From positions 613,465 through 677,464 of the forward strand of contig NZ_JAFCKS010000004.1 in the NCBI RefSeq assembly GCF_018129995.1: DNA of 64,000 nucleotides, written 5' to 3'. Both the position numbers and the translations under genes were made by a program. The DNA comes from Bradyrhizobium sp. SZCCT0153. Lineage in GTDB: Bacteria; Pseudomonadota; Alphaproteobacteria; Rhizobiales; Xanthobacteraceae. A model generated the notes under the pieces. It was not told the origin of the DNA, searched no databases, and worked only from the letters and a program-made list of their open reading frames with translations. Positions 7,883 to 16,644 of the stretch are shown here, in pieces (within the stretch, counting starts at the first letter, position 1; each line of letters begins with the position of its first letter).

Positions 7883-9621
7883 CGACTTCCGAGCGGAGAG
7901 CGCGCTGGACTTTCCTGTTTCCGCCGGCGACATGGCTTGCGCACTACCGCAGCGCCTGGCTGCGCCCGGACGCCGTCGCCGGCATCACCCTCGCGGCCTA
8001 CGCCATTCCCGTGTCGCTCGCCTATGCTGCGCTGGCGGGCCTGCCGCCCCAGATCGGAATCTACGGTTACATGCTTGGCGGCATCGGCTATGCGCTGCTC
8101 GGGTCGTCGCGTCAGCTTGCAGTTGGTCCGACCTCCGCGATCTCGTTGATGATTGCGGCCTCCGTCGGAGCGTTGGCGGGCGGAGACGCGACAAAATACG
8201 CCGAGATCGCCAGCCTGGCGGCATGCGCGGTGGCGCTGCTCTGTCTGATCTCCTGGCTGTTCAAGCTCAGCGTTCTCGTCCGCCTGGTGAGTGACAGCAT
8301 CCTGGTCGGATTCAAGGCCGGCGCCGGACTCACCATCATGATGAGCCAGTTGCCGAGCCTGTTCGGCGTCGCTGGCGGCGGTCACAATTTCTTCGATCGC
8401 GCCATCAAGCTTGCCGGACAGCTCGGCGGCATCAATTGGCTGGTTCTCGCGATCGGAGCCATCGCGCTCTTCTTCCTGCTGGTGGGAGAACGGCGGCTGC
8501 CCGGGAGGCCGGTCGGGCTCACGATCATGGCGCTGTCGATCGTCGTTGCGACGTTGCTCGGGCTTCCGTCGCTTGGCGTGCCGGTCACCGGCAAGATTCC
8601 CGAGGGATTGCCGTCAATCGGCTTGCCCAGGTTCGGTCTGTTGGAGCCCGACGAGCTCTTCCCGCTGGCTGCGGGTTGCGTGCTGCTGGCCTACATAGAA
8701 GGCGTGTCCGCCGCCCGCAGCTTCGCTGCCAAGCATGGCTATGCGCTTGATGTCCGGCAGGAATTTTTGGGGCTCGGCGCGGCGAACCTCGTAGCGGCAT
8801 TCGGCCACGGCTATCCCGTGGCCGGAGGGCTGTCACAATCTGCGGTCAACGACAACGCAGGGGCGCGCACGCCGCTGGCGCTGATGATCTGTTCGGCGAC
8901 GCTTGCGCTATGCCTGCTGTTCTTCACGGGCCTGTTGACGAATCTGCCCAAGGCAGTGCTTGCGGCGATCGTCTTTGCCGCCGTCTACAGACTGGTGGAC
9001 ATACGCGCGCTGTTGCGGATGTGGCAAGTCAGCCGCATCGACTTTTATGCCGCGGCCATTGCGCTGCTGGCAGTGTTGCTCCTCGGGATATTACAGGGCG
9101 TCCTGCTGGCGGCCATTGCATCGATCGTTCTGCTTTTGGCGCGGGCCTCACGCCCGAATGTCGCTTTCCTTGGTCGCCTGCAAGGGACCGGCCGTTACTC
9201 CGACAATGCGAGACATGAAGGCGTCGAGCCGCTGGTCGGAATCATCGCCTTTCGACCCGAAGCCTCGCTGCTCTATATCAATGCCGAAACGATCCTGGAA
9301 GCGGTGTTGGACACCTTGCTGAGGTCGGTCGATATCAGGCTGGTCGTCTGCGATCTCTCGGCCTCGCCCTATATCGATCTGGCCGGGGCGCGTATGTTGC
9401 ACGATCTCTATGACGAACTCGCCTCCCGGAAGATCGCATTCGCGATCGTTGGCGCGCATGCACAGTTGCGCGATCTGTTGAGGGCTGAGGGTCTGGCGGA
9501 AAAGACCGACAGCGGAGCGTGGCTCCGCTCGCTCGACAGCGTGCTGGGAGAGGGCAAAGCCGGGCAATCGCCGGATCCCAAACCGGAGGATCCGGCGGAC
9601 TTGTTGGCCGGCCGGCTCTGA
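7879..9621 (+). CDS. SulP-family anion permease with STAS domain
   Basis: The 580-residue protein begins with the SulP signature (LRPDAVAGITLAAYAIPVSLAYAALAG), followed by about 10-12 membrane helices including GPTSAISLMIA and the GYPVAGGLSQSAVND motif. A cytoplasmic STAS domain follows (about 455-560, with DLSASPYIDLAGARMLHDLYDEL). SulP proteins carry sulfate, bicarbonate or dicarboxylates; the sequence does not decide which. ATG 7879 overlaps the previous stop by four bases; the longer frame to 7741 lies inside the YoaK-like gene and is rejected. It is probably the second gene of a FixK-controlled pair. Confidence 0.87.
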   Translation: MTTSERRARWTFLFPPATWLAHYRSAWLRPDAVAGITLAAYAIPVSLAYAALAGLPPQIGIYGYMLGGIGYALLGSSRQLAVGPTSAISLMIAASVGALAGGDATKYAEIASLAACAVALLCLISWLFKLSVLVRLVSDSILVGFKAGAGLTIMMSQLPSLFGVAGGGHNFFDRAIKLAGQLGGINWLVLAIGAIALFFLLVGERRLPGRPVGLTIMALSIVVATLLGLPSLGVPVTGKIPEGLPSIGLPRFGLLEPDELFPLAAGCVLLAYIEGVSAARSFAAKHGYALDVRQEFLGLGAANLVAAFGHGYPVAGGLSQSAVNDNAGARTPLALMICSATLALCLLFFTGLLTNLPKAVLAAIVFAAVYRLVDIRALLRMWQVSRIDFYAAAIALLAVLLLGILQGVLLAAIASIVLLLARASRPNVAFLGRLQGTGRYSDNARHEGVEPLVGIIAFRPEASLLYINAETILEAVLDTLLRSVDIRLVVCDLSASPYIDLAGARMLHDLYDELASRKIAFAIVGAHAQLRDLLRAEGLAEKTDSGAWLRSLDSVLGEGKAGQSPDPKPEDPADLLAGRL

Positions 9622-9716
9622 CCTGTCCCATTGATCGCTCGCCGTCCTTCGCGCGGCAGCCGCCCGGACGATATTGCATCGCGAAGTGTTCCAGGCCTGT
9701 TCAAGATGCGCGACCG

Positions 9717-9730
9717 TTGACTTGGATCAA
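9717..9730. promoter_or_regulatory. FixK/FNR-type box before decarboxylase operon
   Basis: TTGACTTGGATCAA matches TTGAT-N4-ATCAA with one change (C for T at position 5). It is centred about 69 bp ahead of the decarboxylase ATG at 9793, the same spacing as the other boxes in this window. Confidence 0.7.
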
Positions 9731-9792
9731 TGGACCGAGGTGAGCGGGCACCACGATGCGGCCGGGACTTTGCAAAAGATCCGGAGAGAGAC

Positions 9793-12546
9793 ATGTCCAA
9801 GGACGCCAAGCCAGCAGAAAAGCGCATCGATCAGTTCATTTCCGGGCCCGGCGGGCGAGCGGACGACTGGCGCGATCTGGTCGAGGCAGCCAAGGCATGG
9901 GCGCGCGGCGGCGACCGCGCGAAGTATGATGCGGCGCTGGCCGATCTTTCCGTCATAGAGGAGTTTCACGGCTATCCCGGGCTGCAATTGATGGCGGCGT
10001 TGCGGGAGGCGGCCTCGGCGGGCGATGCGGCGGGCTCACTGAGCCTTGCGACGCGCATCACGCAGGCCCTGATGACGAGATCCTTCCGCCAACATGCCGG
10101 CGACTGGAATGCCAGGGATGACGGCAACGGCGATGCGCCCGAGCTCGTGCCCTCGAGTTTCGGGTCGCATGAGGGCCATCGGCCCTATTTTGAAACGCTG
10201 ATCGTCACCGGCCTCTCGTCCGACAAATGGCCGGCGCTCGCTGCCGAATGGCGCAAGCTGCGACGTCCGGTGGATTCCTTCGTCTATGAGCCGGTGATCG
10301 TCGGCAGTCTTGAAGACGCCTTTTGTGCGACGATGCTCAATCCCACCATCGCGGCCGTGATCATCAACGAAGGGTTTGGCCTGCGCTCGCGTCACAACGC
10401 ACCGATCCTGCGCACCATGACCGCGACGGCGGGCATCAATGACGAGACCGACGCGTCCGCACTCCGGCTTGCACACATCATCAAGCGGGTACGTCCCGAG
10501 CTTGACCTCTATCTGATGTCGAATCGCGACGTCGAGAAGATGGCGGGAGATCCCGACGCCAACGTGGTTCGGCGGATATTCTACTCGATCGAAGAGCTCC
10601 TCGAACTCCATCTCTCCATCCTCGAAGGTATCCAGGATCGATTCGACACACCGTTCTTCGACAATCTCAAGAAATACGCACAACGCCCGATCGGGACGTT
10701 CCACGCGCTGCCGATCGCGCGCGGAAAATCCGTGTTCAAGTCGGACTGGATCCGCGACATGGGCGAATTCTACGGCTTGAACCTGTTCCTTGCCGAGAGC
10801 AGCGCCACCACCGGCGGTCTCGACAGCCTGCTGGAGCCGACCGGCAACATCAAGAAGGCGCAGGACAAGGCGGCGCGCGCGCTCGGTGCGGACCGCGTTT
10901 TCTTCGTGACCAACGGCACCTCGACCTCGAACAAGATGGCGGTGCAGGCGCTGCTTGGGCCGGGCGACATCGCGATCGTCGATCGCAACTGCCACAAGTC
11001 GCACCACTACGGGATGGTGCTGGCCGGCGCCCAGCCGATCTACGTCGAAGCGTTTCCGATGACGGAATACTCGATGTACGGCGCGGTGCCGCTGAAGACC
11101 ATCAAGCAGGCCCTGCTGAACGCCAGGGCCGATGGCCGGCTGGACCGTGTCAAGATGCTTGACCTGACCAACTGCACGTTTGACGGCCACATCTACAACA
11201 CCCGGCGGGTGATGGAGGAATGCCTCGCCATCAAGCCCGACTTGATCTTCCTCTGGGACGAAGCCTGGTTCGGCTTTGCGCGATTCTCGCCGTTCCTGCG
11301 GCGACGGACCGCGATGGGCGCCGCCAATGAGATCGAGGCCTGGATGCACGATCCGAAATCGGTCGCGGCTTACGAGAAGCAACAGGCCGAGCTCGGCAAG
11401 ACCCCCTCGGACGAGGTGCTGCTCAAGACCAGGCTGATCCCGGATCCGCGTCAGATCCGCTTGCGCGTCTACCAGACCAACTCGACCCACAAGTCGATGT
11501 CGGCGATCCGGCAGGGCTCGATGCTGTCCGTCAAGGACGTCGAATTCCACACCGTCGAGCAGCAGTTCAAGGAGGCGGTCTTCACGCATGCATCGACCAG
11601 CCCGAACCAGCAGATCATCGCGAGCCTCGACGTATCGCGGCGCCAGATGGAGCTCGAGGGCTATGGTCTGGTGTCCAATGCGATCGAAATCGCTTTCGCG
11701 ATCCGCCAGGCGGTCAACAACAATCCGCTGATCTCCAAATACTTCCGGATTCTCGGCGCGGACGCGATGGTGCCGGCGCAATACCGCCAGAGCGGCTTTA
11801 CCGACTATCTGGCCCCCGGCATGAACTGGGCGAACGCCCTGAAGAGCCTGGACGACGACGAGTTCTGCCTCGATCCGACCCGCATGACCCTGGTGTGCGG
11901 CACCGCCGGCTACGACGGCACGCAGTTCAAGGGAATCCTGGCCAACGAGTACGATATCCAGATCAACAAGACGTCACGCAACTCGGTGTTGTTCCAGTCC
12001 AACATCAACAACACGCGCAGCGACGTTGCGCATCTGGTAAGAGTGCTGGCCGAGATCGCGGGCGAGGTCGATCGCGGGCTGGTTCAGGGCGGCGTCAATG
12101 CGAAGAAGACCTTCGAGGCGCGGGTCAAGAGCCTGATGACGGACGTGCCGGACTTGCCGAACTTTTCGCATTTCCACCAGAGTTTCCGTGGCGATGCCGG
12201 CACCAAGACCAACGAAGGCGACATCCGCAGCGGTTTCTACTCGGCCTATGACGCGGCGGGGTGCGAATATATCCGGCTGGCCGATCCCGAGATCGACCGT
12301 CGTCTGAAGGCCGGTCCCGATCTCGTGTCTGCCAGTTTCGTGATCCCGTACCCGCCGGGCTTCCCGATCATGGTGCCGGGACAGGTCATCACCCAGGAAA
12401 CCATCGACTTCATGCGCAAGCTCGATGTGAAGGAAATCCACGGCTACGACGCCAAGGAAGGGCTGAAGCTCGTACGTGCCGAAGCCCTGGCGAAGATTGG
12501 CCGGCCCAAGCCCGGTGCGACGCCGAAGCTGAAGGCCGCATCATAG
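9793..12546 (+). CDS. PLP-dependent Orn/Lys/Arg decarboxylase with long N-terminal extension
   Basis: The 917-residue enzyme belongs to the bacterial inducible basic-amino-acid decarboxylases (fold-type I PLP enzymes with an N-terminal wing domain). Visible landmarks are FFVTNGTSTSNK (cofactor phosphate region), DRNCHKSHHYG, FLWDEAWFGFARF and the PLP lysine in STHKSMSAIRQG (Lys567). In E. coli enzymes this lysine is near 367 of about 715, so roughly 200 residues are added at the N-terminus here. The first 130 or so are helical and unlike the wing domain, which seems to start near RPYFETLIVTG. ATG 9793 has GGAGAGAG upstream; an ATG at 9730 overlaps the FixK-type box and is rejected. The AspT-like exchanger follows after 13 bases, suggesting a decarboxylation/exchange cycle for pH or energy. 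The substrate is unresolved. Confidence 0.85.
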   Translation: MSKDAKPAEKRIDQFISGPGGRADDWRDLVEAAKAWARGGDRAKYDAALADLSVIEEFHGYPGLQLMAALREAASAGDAAGSLSLATRITQALMTRSFRQHAGDWNARDDGNGDAPELVPSSFGSHEGHRPYFETLIVTGLSSDKWPALAAEWRKLRRPVDSFVYEPVIVGSLEDAFCATMLNPTIAAVIINEGFGLRSRHNAPILRTMTATAGINDETDASALRLAHIIKRVRPELDLYLMSNRDVEKMAGDPDANVVRRIFYSIEELLELHLSILEGIQDRFDTPFFDNLKKYAQRPIGTFHALPIARGKSVFKSDWIRDMGEFYGLNLFLAESSATTGGLDSLLEPTGNIKKAQDKAARALGADRVFFVTNGTSTSNKMAVQALLGPGDIAIVDRNCHKSHHYGMVLAGAQPIYVEAFPMTEYSMYGAVPLKTIKQALLNARADGRLDRVKMLDLTNCTFDGHIYNTRRVMEECLAIKPDLIFLWDEAWFGFARFSPFLRRRTAMGAANEIEAWMHDPKSVAAYEKQQAELGKTPSDEVLLKTRLIPDPRQIRLRVYQTNSTHKSMSAIRQGSMLSVKDVEFHTVEQQFKEAVFTHASTSPNQQIIASLDVSRRQMELEGYGLVSNAIEIAFAIRQAVNNNPLISKYFRILGADAMVPAQYRQSGFTDYLAPGMNWANALKSLDDDEFCLDPTRMTLVCGTAGYDGTQFKGILANEYDIQINKTSRNSVLFQSNINNTRSDVAHLVRVLAEIAGEVDRGLVQGGVNAKKTFEARVKSLMTDVPDLPNFSHFHQSFRGDAGTKTNEGDIRSGFYSAYDAAGCEYIRLADPEIDRRLKAGPDLVSASFVIPYPPGFPIMVPGQVITQETIDFMRKLDVKEIHGYDAKEGLKLVRAEALAKIGRPKPGATPKLKAAS

Positions 12547-12559
12547 ATAGGGGACGACC

Positions 12560-14260
12560 ATGCTAGGGTTTTTCACGTTCTTGCAGCAGAATCCGTTTCT
12601 GTTGCTGTTCTTCGTCGTCGGGCTCGCCGTCTGGATCGGCCGGGCCAGCATCAAGGGTTACGGCCTCGGCATGGTCGCTGGCGCCATCGTGGTCGGCGCC
12701 GGCCTAGCCGTCTGGGCTTCGAGCTACGGCGTGAAGCTCGAGCTGAACAACTTCGCCAAGAGCCTGTTCTACTACCTCTTCATGTACGGCGTCGGCTTGC
12801 GCGTCGGGCCGTCCTTCATCAACAGCCTGAGGGGGGACGGCATCAAATTCGTGCTCCTGGCGGTGGTGTCGAGTGTGCTCGGTCTGGCGCTCGTCGTCAT
12901 TCTTTCAAAGCTCTTCGCGCTGCCGATCGGCGCCGCCGGCGGCATGCTGGCGGGGTCGCAGACCATGTCGGCCGCGATCGGTTCGGCCGAGCAGGCAATC
13001 ACCTCGGGTGTCGTGAAGCTTCCCGAAGGGATGAAGCCTGAGGACGCGACCGGCATGATCGCGCTGTCCTACGGCATCACCTATATCTGGGGTACCGTCG
13101 GCATCATTTTGATCTGCAAGTACCTGCCGCGTTGGTGGGGTGTCGACGCCAAGGCGGCTGCCACGCAGTATGAGAAGGAGTTCGGCGTCAAGGATCTCGA
13201 GGGCGGCGGCCTGACCGGCTATCGGCAGTTCGGTCTGCGCGCCTACCGGCTCGACAATCCGGCCCAGGTCGGCATGAGCATCGCCAAATTCCGCACGATC
13301 AACCCGGAATACCGCATCGTCAACGTGGTGCGGGGCGGTCAACCGTTGGGAGCCGATCCCGAAATCGTGCTGCAAAAGGGAGACGTCGTCGCGCTCGGTG
13401 GCGCGACCGAGCATCTGACCGACAAGATGGGCCTGATCGGCCCCGAGGTTGCCGATGCCAAGGCGCTCGGTATTCCCATGGACCAGGCGGACATCCTCGT
13501 CACCAACAAGGAGATGGTCGGACGCACCTTCGAATCGTTCCGCGAGACAGCGTTGGCGGGCCAGTTGCAGGTCACCAAGGTCGAGCGTGGTGGTGTGCCG
13601 CTTGCCGCCGGTCTCAAGACCGAGTTGCAGCGGATGGATATCATCTCCGTTGTCGGTCTCAAATCGGCCGTCAACGAGCTCGGCGAGATGTGGGGGCGCA
13701 TTGCGCGGACCAACACCTCGACCGATCTTCTCACGCTCGCCGCGGGCATGATCATCGGCTTCCTGATCGGCATGATCGAGTTTCCGGCCTTCGGTGCCAA
13801 GATCGGCCTCGGAAACGCCGGCGGTCTATTGCTATCGGGCGTGATCGTCTCGTCGCTGGTTTCGCGGCTGCGCTTCTTCGGCAACACGCCGAACGCGGCG
13901 CGCAACGTGCTGGAGGATCTCGGCCTCGTCGTCTTCGTCGCCATCGTCGGCGTCAATGCCGGCGCCGGATTGCTGGCGCAGCTCACGGGTGCGGTTGCCT
14001 TGAAGATATTCGTCGCCGGCTTTATCGCCTGCACGATCCCGCCTTTCGTCGTCTGGGCGATCGGCTACCACGTCTTCAAGATCAACCCCGCGGTGCTGAT
14101 GGGCGGCGTTGCCGGCGCGCGGTCGCACTCCGGTCCGTGCCGCGAAGCGGCGGTGGAAATCCAGAGCTCCGTGCCCTGGATCGGATTCCCGGTCGGCTAC
14201 GCCGTGTCGGGCATCCTGCTCACCGTGTTCGGCTACTTCGCAATGCTCCTTGCCCAATAG
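12560..14260 (+). CDS. AspT/YidE-family amino-acid exchanger, second copy
   Basis: The 566-residue paralogue of the carrier at 5385-7073 has the same plan: N-terminal helices (LLFFVVGLAVWIGRASIKGYGLG), two central RCK_C-like domains (about 215-375) and C-terminal helices ending with MGGVAGARSHSGPCREA. It lies 13 bases after the decarboxylase with GGGGA ahead of the ATG, so decarboxylase and exchanger very probably work as a pair: substrate in, decarboxylated product out, one proton used inside per turn. This is the logic of the known AspT/aspartate decarboxylase cycle (family knowledge). The actual substrate pair here is inference. Confidence 0.87.
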   Translation: MLGFFTFLQQNPFLLLFFVVGLAVWIGRASIKGYGLGMVAGAIVVGAGLAVWASSYGVKLELNNFAKSLFYYLFMYGVGLRVGPSFINSLRGDGIKFVLLAVVSSVLGLALVVILSKLFALPIGAAGGMLAGSQTMSAAIGSAEQAITSGVVKLPEGMKPEDATGMIALSYGITYIWGTVGIILICKYLPRWWGVDAKAAATQYEKEFGVKDLEGGGLTGYRQFGLRAYRLDNPAQVGMSIAKFRTINPEYRIVNVVRGGQPLGADPEIVLQKGDVVALGGATEHLTDKMGLIGPEVADAKALGIPMDQADILVTNKEMVGRTFESFRETALAGQLQVTKVERGGVPLAAGLKTELQRMDIISVVGLKSAVNELGEMWGRIARTNTSTDLLTLAAGMIIGFLIGMIEFPAFGAKIGLGNAGGLLLSGVIVSSLVSRLRFFGNTPNAARNVLEDLGLVVFVAIVGVNAGAGLLAQLTGAVALKIFVAGFIACTIPPFVVWAIGYHVFKINPAVLMGGVAGARSHSGPCREAAVEIQSSVPWIGFPVGYAVSGILLTVFGYFAMLLAQ

Positions 14261-14292
14261 CTCGGCATCACAACCAAAGGGAAACGAAAGTC

Positions 14293-14727
14293 ATGAGAAA
14301 AGTCGCCATCTGCGCCGTCCTGGCCACCGCGCTTGCAAGCATCGCCGGTTTCAGCACGCCATCGCGTGCCGAGACCGGCCAGGTTGCCGTGGTCTTCACC
14401 AAGGGCGGATTCATCGTCGGCGTCGGTGGCGGCGAGGGGGTTCTGCTTTATCGCGGCAAGAAATATCCCTTCACGGTCTCCGGCATGAGCGTCGGTTTCA
14501 CGATCGGCGCCTCGACCACCAAGCTGGTCGGCCGCGCCCTCAATCTGAGGGGACCGGAGTCCATCGAAGGCTCCTACGCGGCGGGCGGCGCGGGCGGCGC
14601 CGTTGCCGCGGGCGCCGGGGCCGTTCAGTTGCAGAACGGCAACGGCGTGATCCTCCAGCTCAGCGGACCGAAGGTCGGCGCGGAAGTGTCGGCCGCCGTC
14701 GGCGGTGTGACGATACGGTTGAAGTAG
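14293..14727 (+). CDS. Gly-rich exported protein, remotely EipA/DUF1134-like (copy 1)
   Basis: The 144-residue protein has a signal peptide (MRKVAICAVLATALASIAGF, cleavage likely after SRA) and a compact Gly-rich domain: GGFIVGVGGGEGVLLYRGKKY, FTVSGMSVGFTIGAS, IEGSYAAGG and NGNGVILQLSGPKVGAE. The order of motifs resembles EipA (DUF1134), an envelope-integrity protein of alphaproteobacteria, but similarity is remote and I do not claim membership. A clear paralogue lies at 23956-24423. It is the last gene of the decarboxylase operon, 32 bases after the exchanger, with AAAGGGAAA as ribosome site. Confidence 0.6.
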   Translation: MRKVAICAVLATALASIAGFSTPSRAETGQVAVVFTKGGFIVGVGGGEGVLLYRGKKYPFTVSGMSVGFTIGASTTKLVGRALNLRGPESIEGSYAAGGAGGAVAAGAGAVQLQNGNGVILQLSGPKVGAEVSAAVGGVTIRLK

Positions 14728-14732
14728 ACCAA

Positions 14733-14764
14733 CGATCGGGCCGCGTCCAGGCGCGGCCTGATCG
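14733..14764. terminator. Strong hairpin between convergent genes
   Basis: The arms CGATCGGGCCGCG and CGCGGCCTGATCG (one G-T wobble) surround a 6-base loop. The hairpin lies 6 bases after the EipA-like stop and 6 bases before the ppk2 stop on the other strand. There is no long T run, so its efficiency is uncertain, but the position suits a bidirectional terminator. Confidence 0.6.
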
Positions 14765-14769
14765 TCTCG

Positions 14770-15570
14770 TCAATATCGTTCGGTGACGAAGTTCATCCCG
14801 CGCAGGGTGGCCTGGTCGTTGTAGCGTCCCTTGTCGGAACGCTTGGGCAGCTTGACCTTGGTCTTCCTGATCCGCTTGTAGGGGATCGCCCTGAGCAGAT
14901 GCGCGATGCAGTTCAGCCGCGCCCGCCGCTTGTCGTCGGAGCGGATGATGTACCATGGCGCATGCTTCGTGCTCGTCTTCTTGAGCATCAGGTCGCGTGC
15001 GCGTGAGTAATCGTACCAGCGCTTGAAGGATTCCAGATCCATCGGGCTGAGCTTCCACTGCCGCACCGGGTCGTCGATGCGAGCCGTGAAGCGGCGCTCC
15101 TGCTCCTCCATTCCGACCTCGAGCCAGACCTTGATCAGGATGATGCCGCCGTCGATGACGTACTTTTCCATCTGCGGACAGAGCGAGAGAAAGCGGTCGT
15201 GCTCGGCGGGCGAGCAGAAGCCCATGACGTATTCGACGCCGGCGCGGTTGTACCAGCTGCGGTCGAAGATCACGACCTCGCCGCCGGCTGGAAAATGCTT
15301 CATGTAGCGCTGAAAGAACAGCTGCGACTTCTCGCGGTCCGACGGCGCCGGCAGCGCAACCACGCGGAACACGCGCGGACTGACCTTTTCCGTGATCGCC
15401 TTGATCGTGCCACCTTTGCCGGCTGCGTCCCGCCCCTCGAACAGCACGATGACCCGAAGCTTGTTTTCCCTGACATAGTCCTGGAGATGGCAAAGTTCGA
15501 CCTGGAGCTTTTCGAGCTCCTTCTCGTAATCCTTGCGCTTCATCCGTTCCATCGCCCCGGCCTTTGCCAT
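14770..15570 (-). CDS. ppk2: Polyphosphate kinase 2
   Basis: The 266-residue protein is a one-domain PPK2 with Walker A GRDAAGKGGT (46-55), Walker B FDRSWYNRAGVE (Asp103, Arg104), the lid arginines in FSLCPQMEKYV-region sequence and C-terminal LNCIAHLLRAIPYKR. Such enzymes transfer phosphate between polyphosphate and nucleotides, often favouring NTP synthesis from NDP. ATG 15570 is the first in frame; MERMKRK six codons on is an alternative. The gene lies 38 bases after the small coiled-coil gene and probably shares its promoter, placing polyphosphate metabolism under the FixK-type box at 16124. Confidence 0.9.
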   Translation of the reverse strand: MAKAGAMERMKRKDYEKELEKLQVELCHLQDYVRENKLRVIVLFEGRDAAGKGGTIKAITEKVSPRVFRVVALPAPSDREKSQLFFQRYMKHFPAGGEVVIFDRSWYNRAGVEYVMGFCSPAEHDRFLSLCPQMEKYVIDGGIILIKVWLEVGMEEQERRFTARIDDPVRQWKLSPMDLESFKRWYDYSRARDLMLKKTSTKHAPWYIIRSDDKRRARLNCIAHLLRAIPYKRIRKTKVKLPKRSDKGRYNDQATLRGMNFVTERY

Positions 15571-15608
15571 GCTTCGCGTTCCATTGCGTCAATGCGGCCA
15601 AACCGCGA

Positions 15609-16061
15609 TCAGTCCCCCCAGGAAATGGTCACCCCGATGTCGCCGGGCACGCCGCCGGGAAAGTCGATGACCTGATAGCCGATCCGATAGCCGCGCGGCT
15701 TGAGGTATTCGGTCCAGAGCTCGAAGATCTCCTTTGGAATTCCCGTCAGCGTTTTCTCCCAGCCTGCCTCCATCTGGTTGATGGCGCGGCCCTTGTCGGT
15801 GCACAGCGTATTCGGGAAGCGATAGACTTGTACTTCGGTCAGGCCGTTGCGTACCGCGCGCTGGATGATGGTCGAGGCGAGCTTGATCTTCTCCTCCTCG
15901 GACTTGCCGGACGGTTTGCTCAGCCGTTCGATCAAGTCGCGTTTCTCGGCTTCGGCCGCCGCGGCGAGGCGAACATATTCCTCGGCCTTTCTGGCTTCCT
16001 CGAGCGCGGCTTCCTTGCGGATTTGCAGTGCGTTGGGAATGAGATCATCGATGCCGGGCAT
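15609..16061 (-). CDS. Uncharacterised 150-residue protein upstream of ppk2
   Basis: I do not recognise this family. The N-terminal half (about 10-60) is Ala/Glu/Lys-rich and predicted coiled coil. The C-terminal half is mixed alpha/beta with NGLTEVQVYRFPNTLCTDKGRAINQ, a helix around WEKTLTGIPKEIFELWTEYLKPRG and the end VPGDIGVTISWGD. There is no signal peptide or membrane segment. AGGA lies ahead of the ATG at 16061, and the FixK-type box is centred about 69 bp upstream. Position suggests a partner or helper in a polyphosphate or low-oxygen response, but that is inference from location only. Confidence 0.65.
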   Translation of the reverse strand: MPGIDDLIPNALQIRKEAALEEARKAEEYVRLAAAAEAEKRDLIERLSKPSGKSEEEKIKLASTIIQRAVRNGLTEVQVYRFPNTLCTDKGRAINQMEAGWEKTLTGIPKEIFELWTEYLKPRGYRIGYQVIDFPGGVPGDIGVTISWGD

Positions 16062-16123
16062 GGTTCCTGGCTTGCTGTTGGGGCAGAGTCAGGACTAGTC
16101 TAGGTTTCGCGCCGTCTCGACCT

Positions 16124-16137
16124 TTGATTCATATCAA
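16124..16137. promoter_or_regulatory. FixK/FNR-type box between divergent operons
   Basis: TTGATTCATATCAA is a perfect TTGAT-N4-ATCAA palindrome. It is centred about 69 bp from the minus-strand start at 16061 and about 82 bp from the plus-strand start at 16213, so it may serve both the ppk2 operon and the HlyD/TAXI/kinase operon. Confidence 0.78.
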
Positions 16138-16212
16138 GCAATTTCTCACCTGCGTGGCCACGGTGGCCGTGCGGTGCATAAGCCGCCCTGGTCCCTTCCG
16201 TGGAGAAGAGCA

Positions 16213-16644
16213 TTGAGCGAGCAACTTCATCCGCTGGCCCCTCATCATTTGCCGTTCTATCTCGCGCCGGGAAGCGGGACCGACGTGCTGATGGTGGTGA
16301 TGGGGATCTTCCTGGTCGGTACCGTGCTCTGGGTGGGCACGCTCTACTGGAAGCTGCACAGCCTACCCGAGCGGATGGCGCACAAATCGCAGAAGCTGCA
16401 GTTTGAGATCGTGGCGGTGCTGGGCATTATCTCGCTCTTTACGCACTTGCACATTTTCTGGGTGGCGGGTCTGCTGCTCGCGATGATCGACCTGCCCGAT
16501 TTCGGCACGCCGCTACGCAGCATTGCCGGCTCCGTCGAGAGGATCGCTGATGCGGCGCCGGGCGAGGCGCGCGAGCCCGACCAGCCGAGCCCCGCGCCGA
16601 TAGAGACGTCAGTCCCGAAGGAGAAGGAGCGCAGCCATGTTTGA
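16213..16644 (+). CDS. Small two-TM membrane protein upstream of HlyD-type gene
   Basis: The 143-residue protein has two membrane helices (about 20-42, VLMVVMGIFLVGTVLWVGTLYW, and about 68-92, VAVLGIISLFTHLHIFWVAGLLLAMIDLPDFG) and a Pro/Glu-rich C-terminal tail. The frame is open to a GTG at 16174, but the TTG at 16213 is preferred because GGAGAAGAG sits just ahead of it. Its end overlaps the HlyD-type start by eight bases, a close coupling typical of small partners of HlyD-like proteins in this setting. No function is assigned. Confidence 0.65.
   Translation: MSEQLHPLAPHHLPFYLAPGSGTDVLMVVMGIFLVGTVLWVGTLYWKLHSLPERMAHKSQKLQFEIVAVLGIISLFTHLHIFWVAGLLLAMIDLPDFGTPLRSIAGSVERIADAAPGEAREPDQPSPAPIETSVPKEKERSHV

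Noticed and set aside
9730..9792. Upstream ATG for the decarboxylase
   Set aside because: The codon overlaps the FixK-type box and has no Shine-Dalgarno, whereas ATG 9793 has GGAGAGAG.
10036..11781. 581-codon open frame on the minus strand opposite the decarboxylase
   Set aside because: It is a high-GC shadow of the decarboxylase; the translation is rich in Arg/His/Gly with no domain and no ribosome site.
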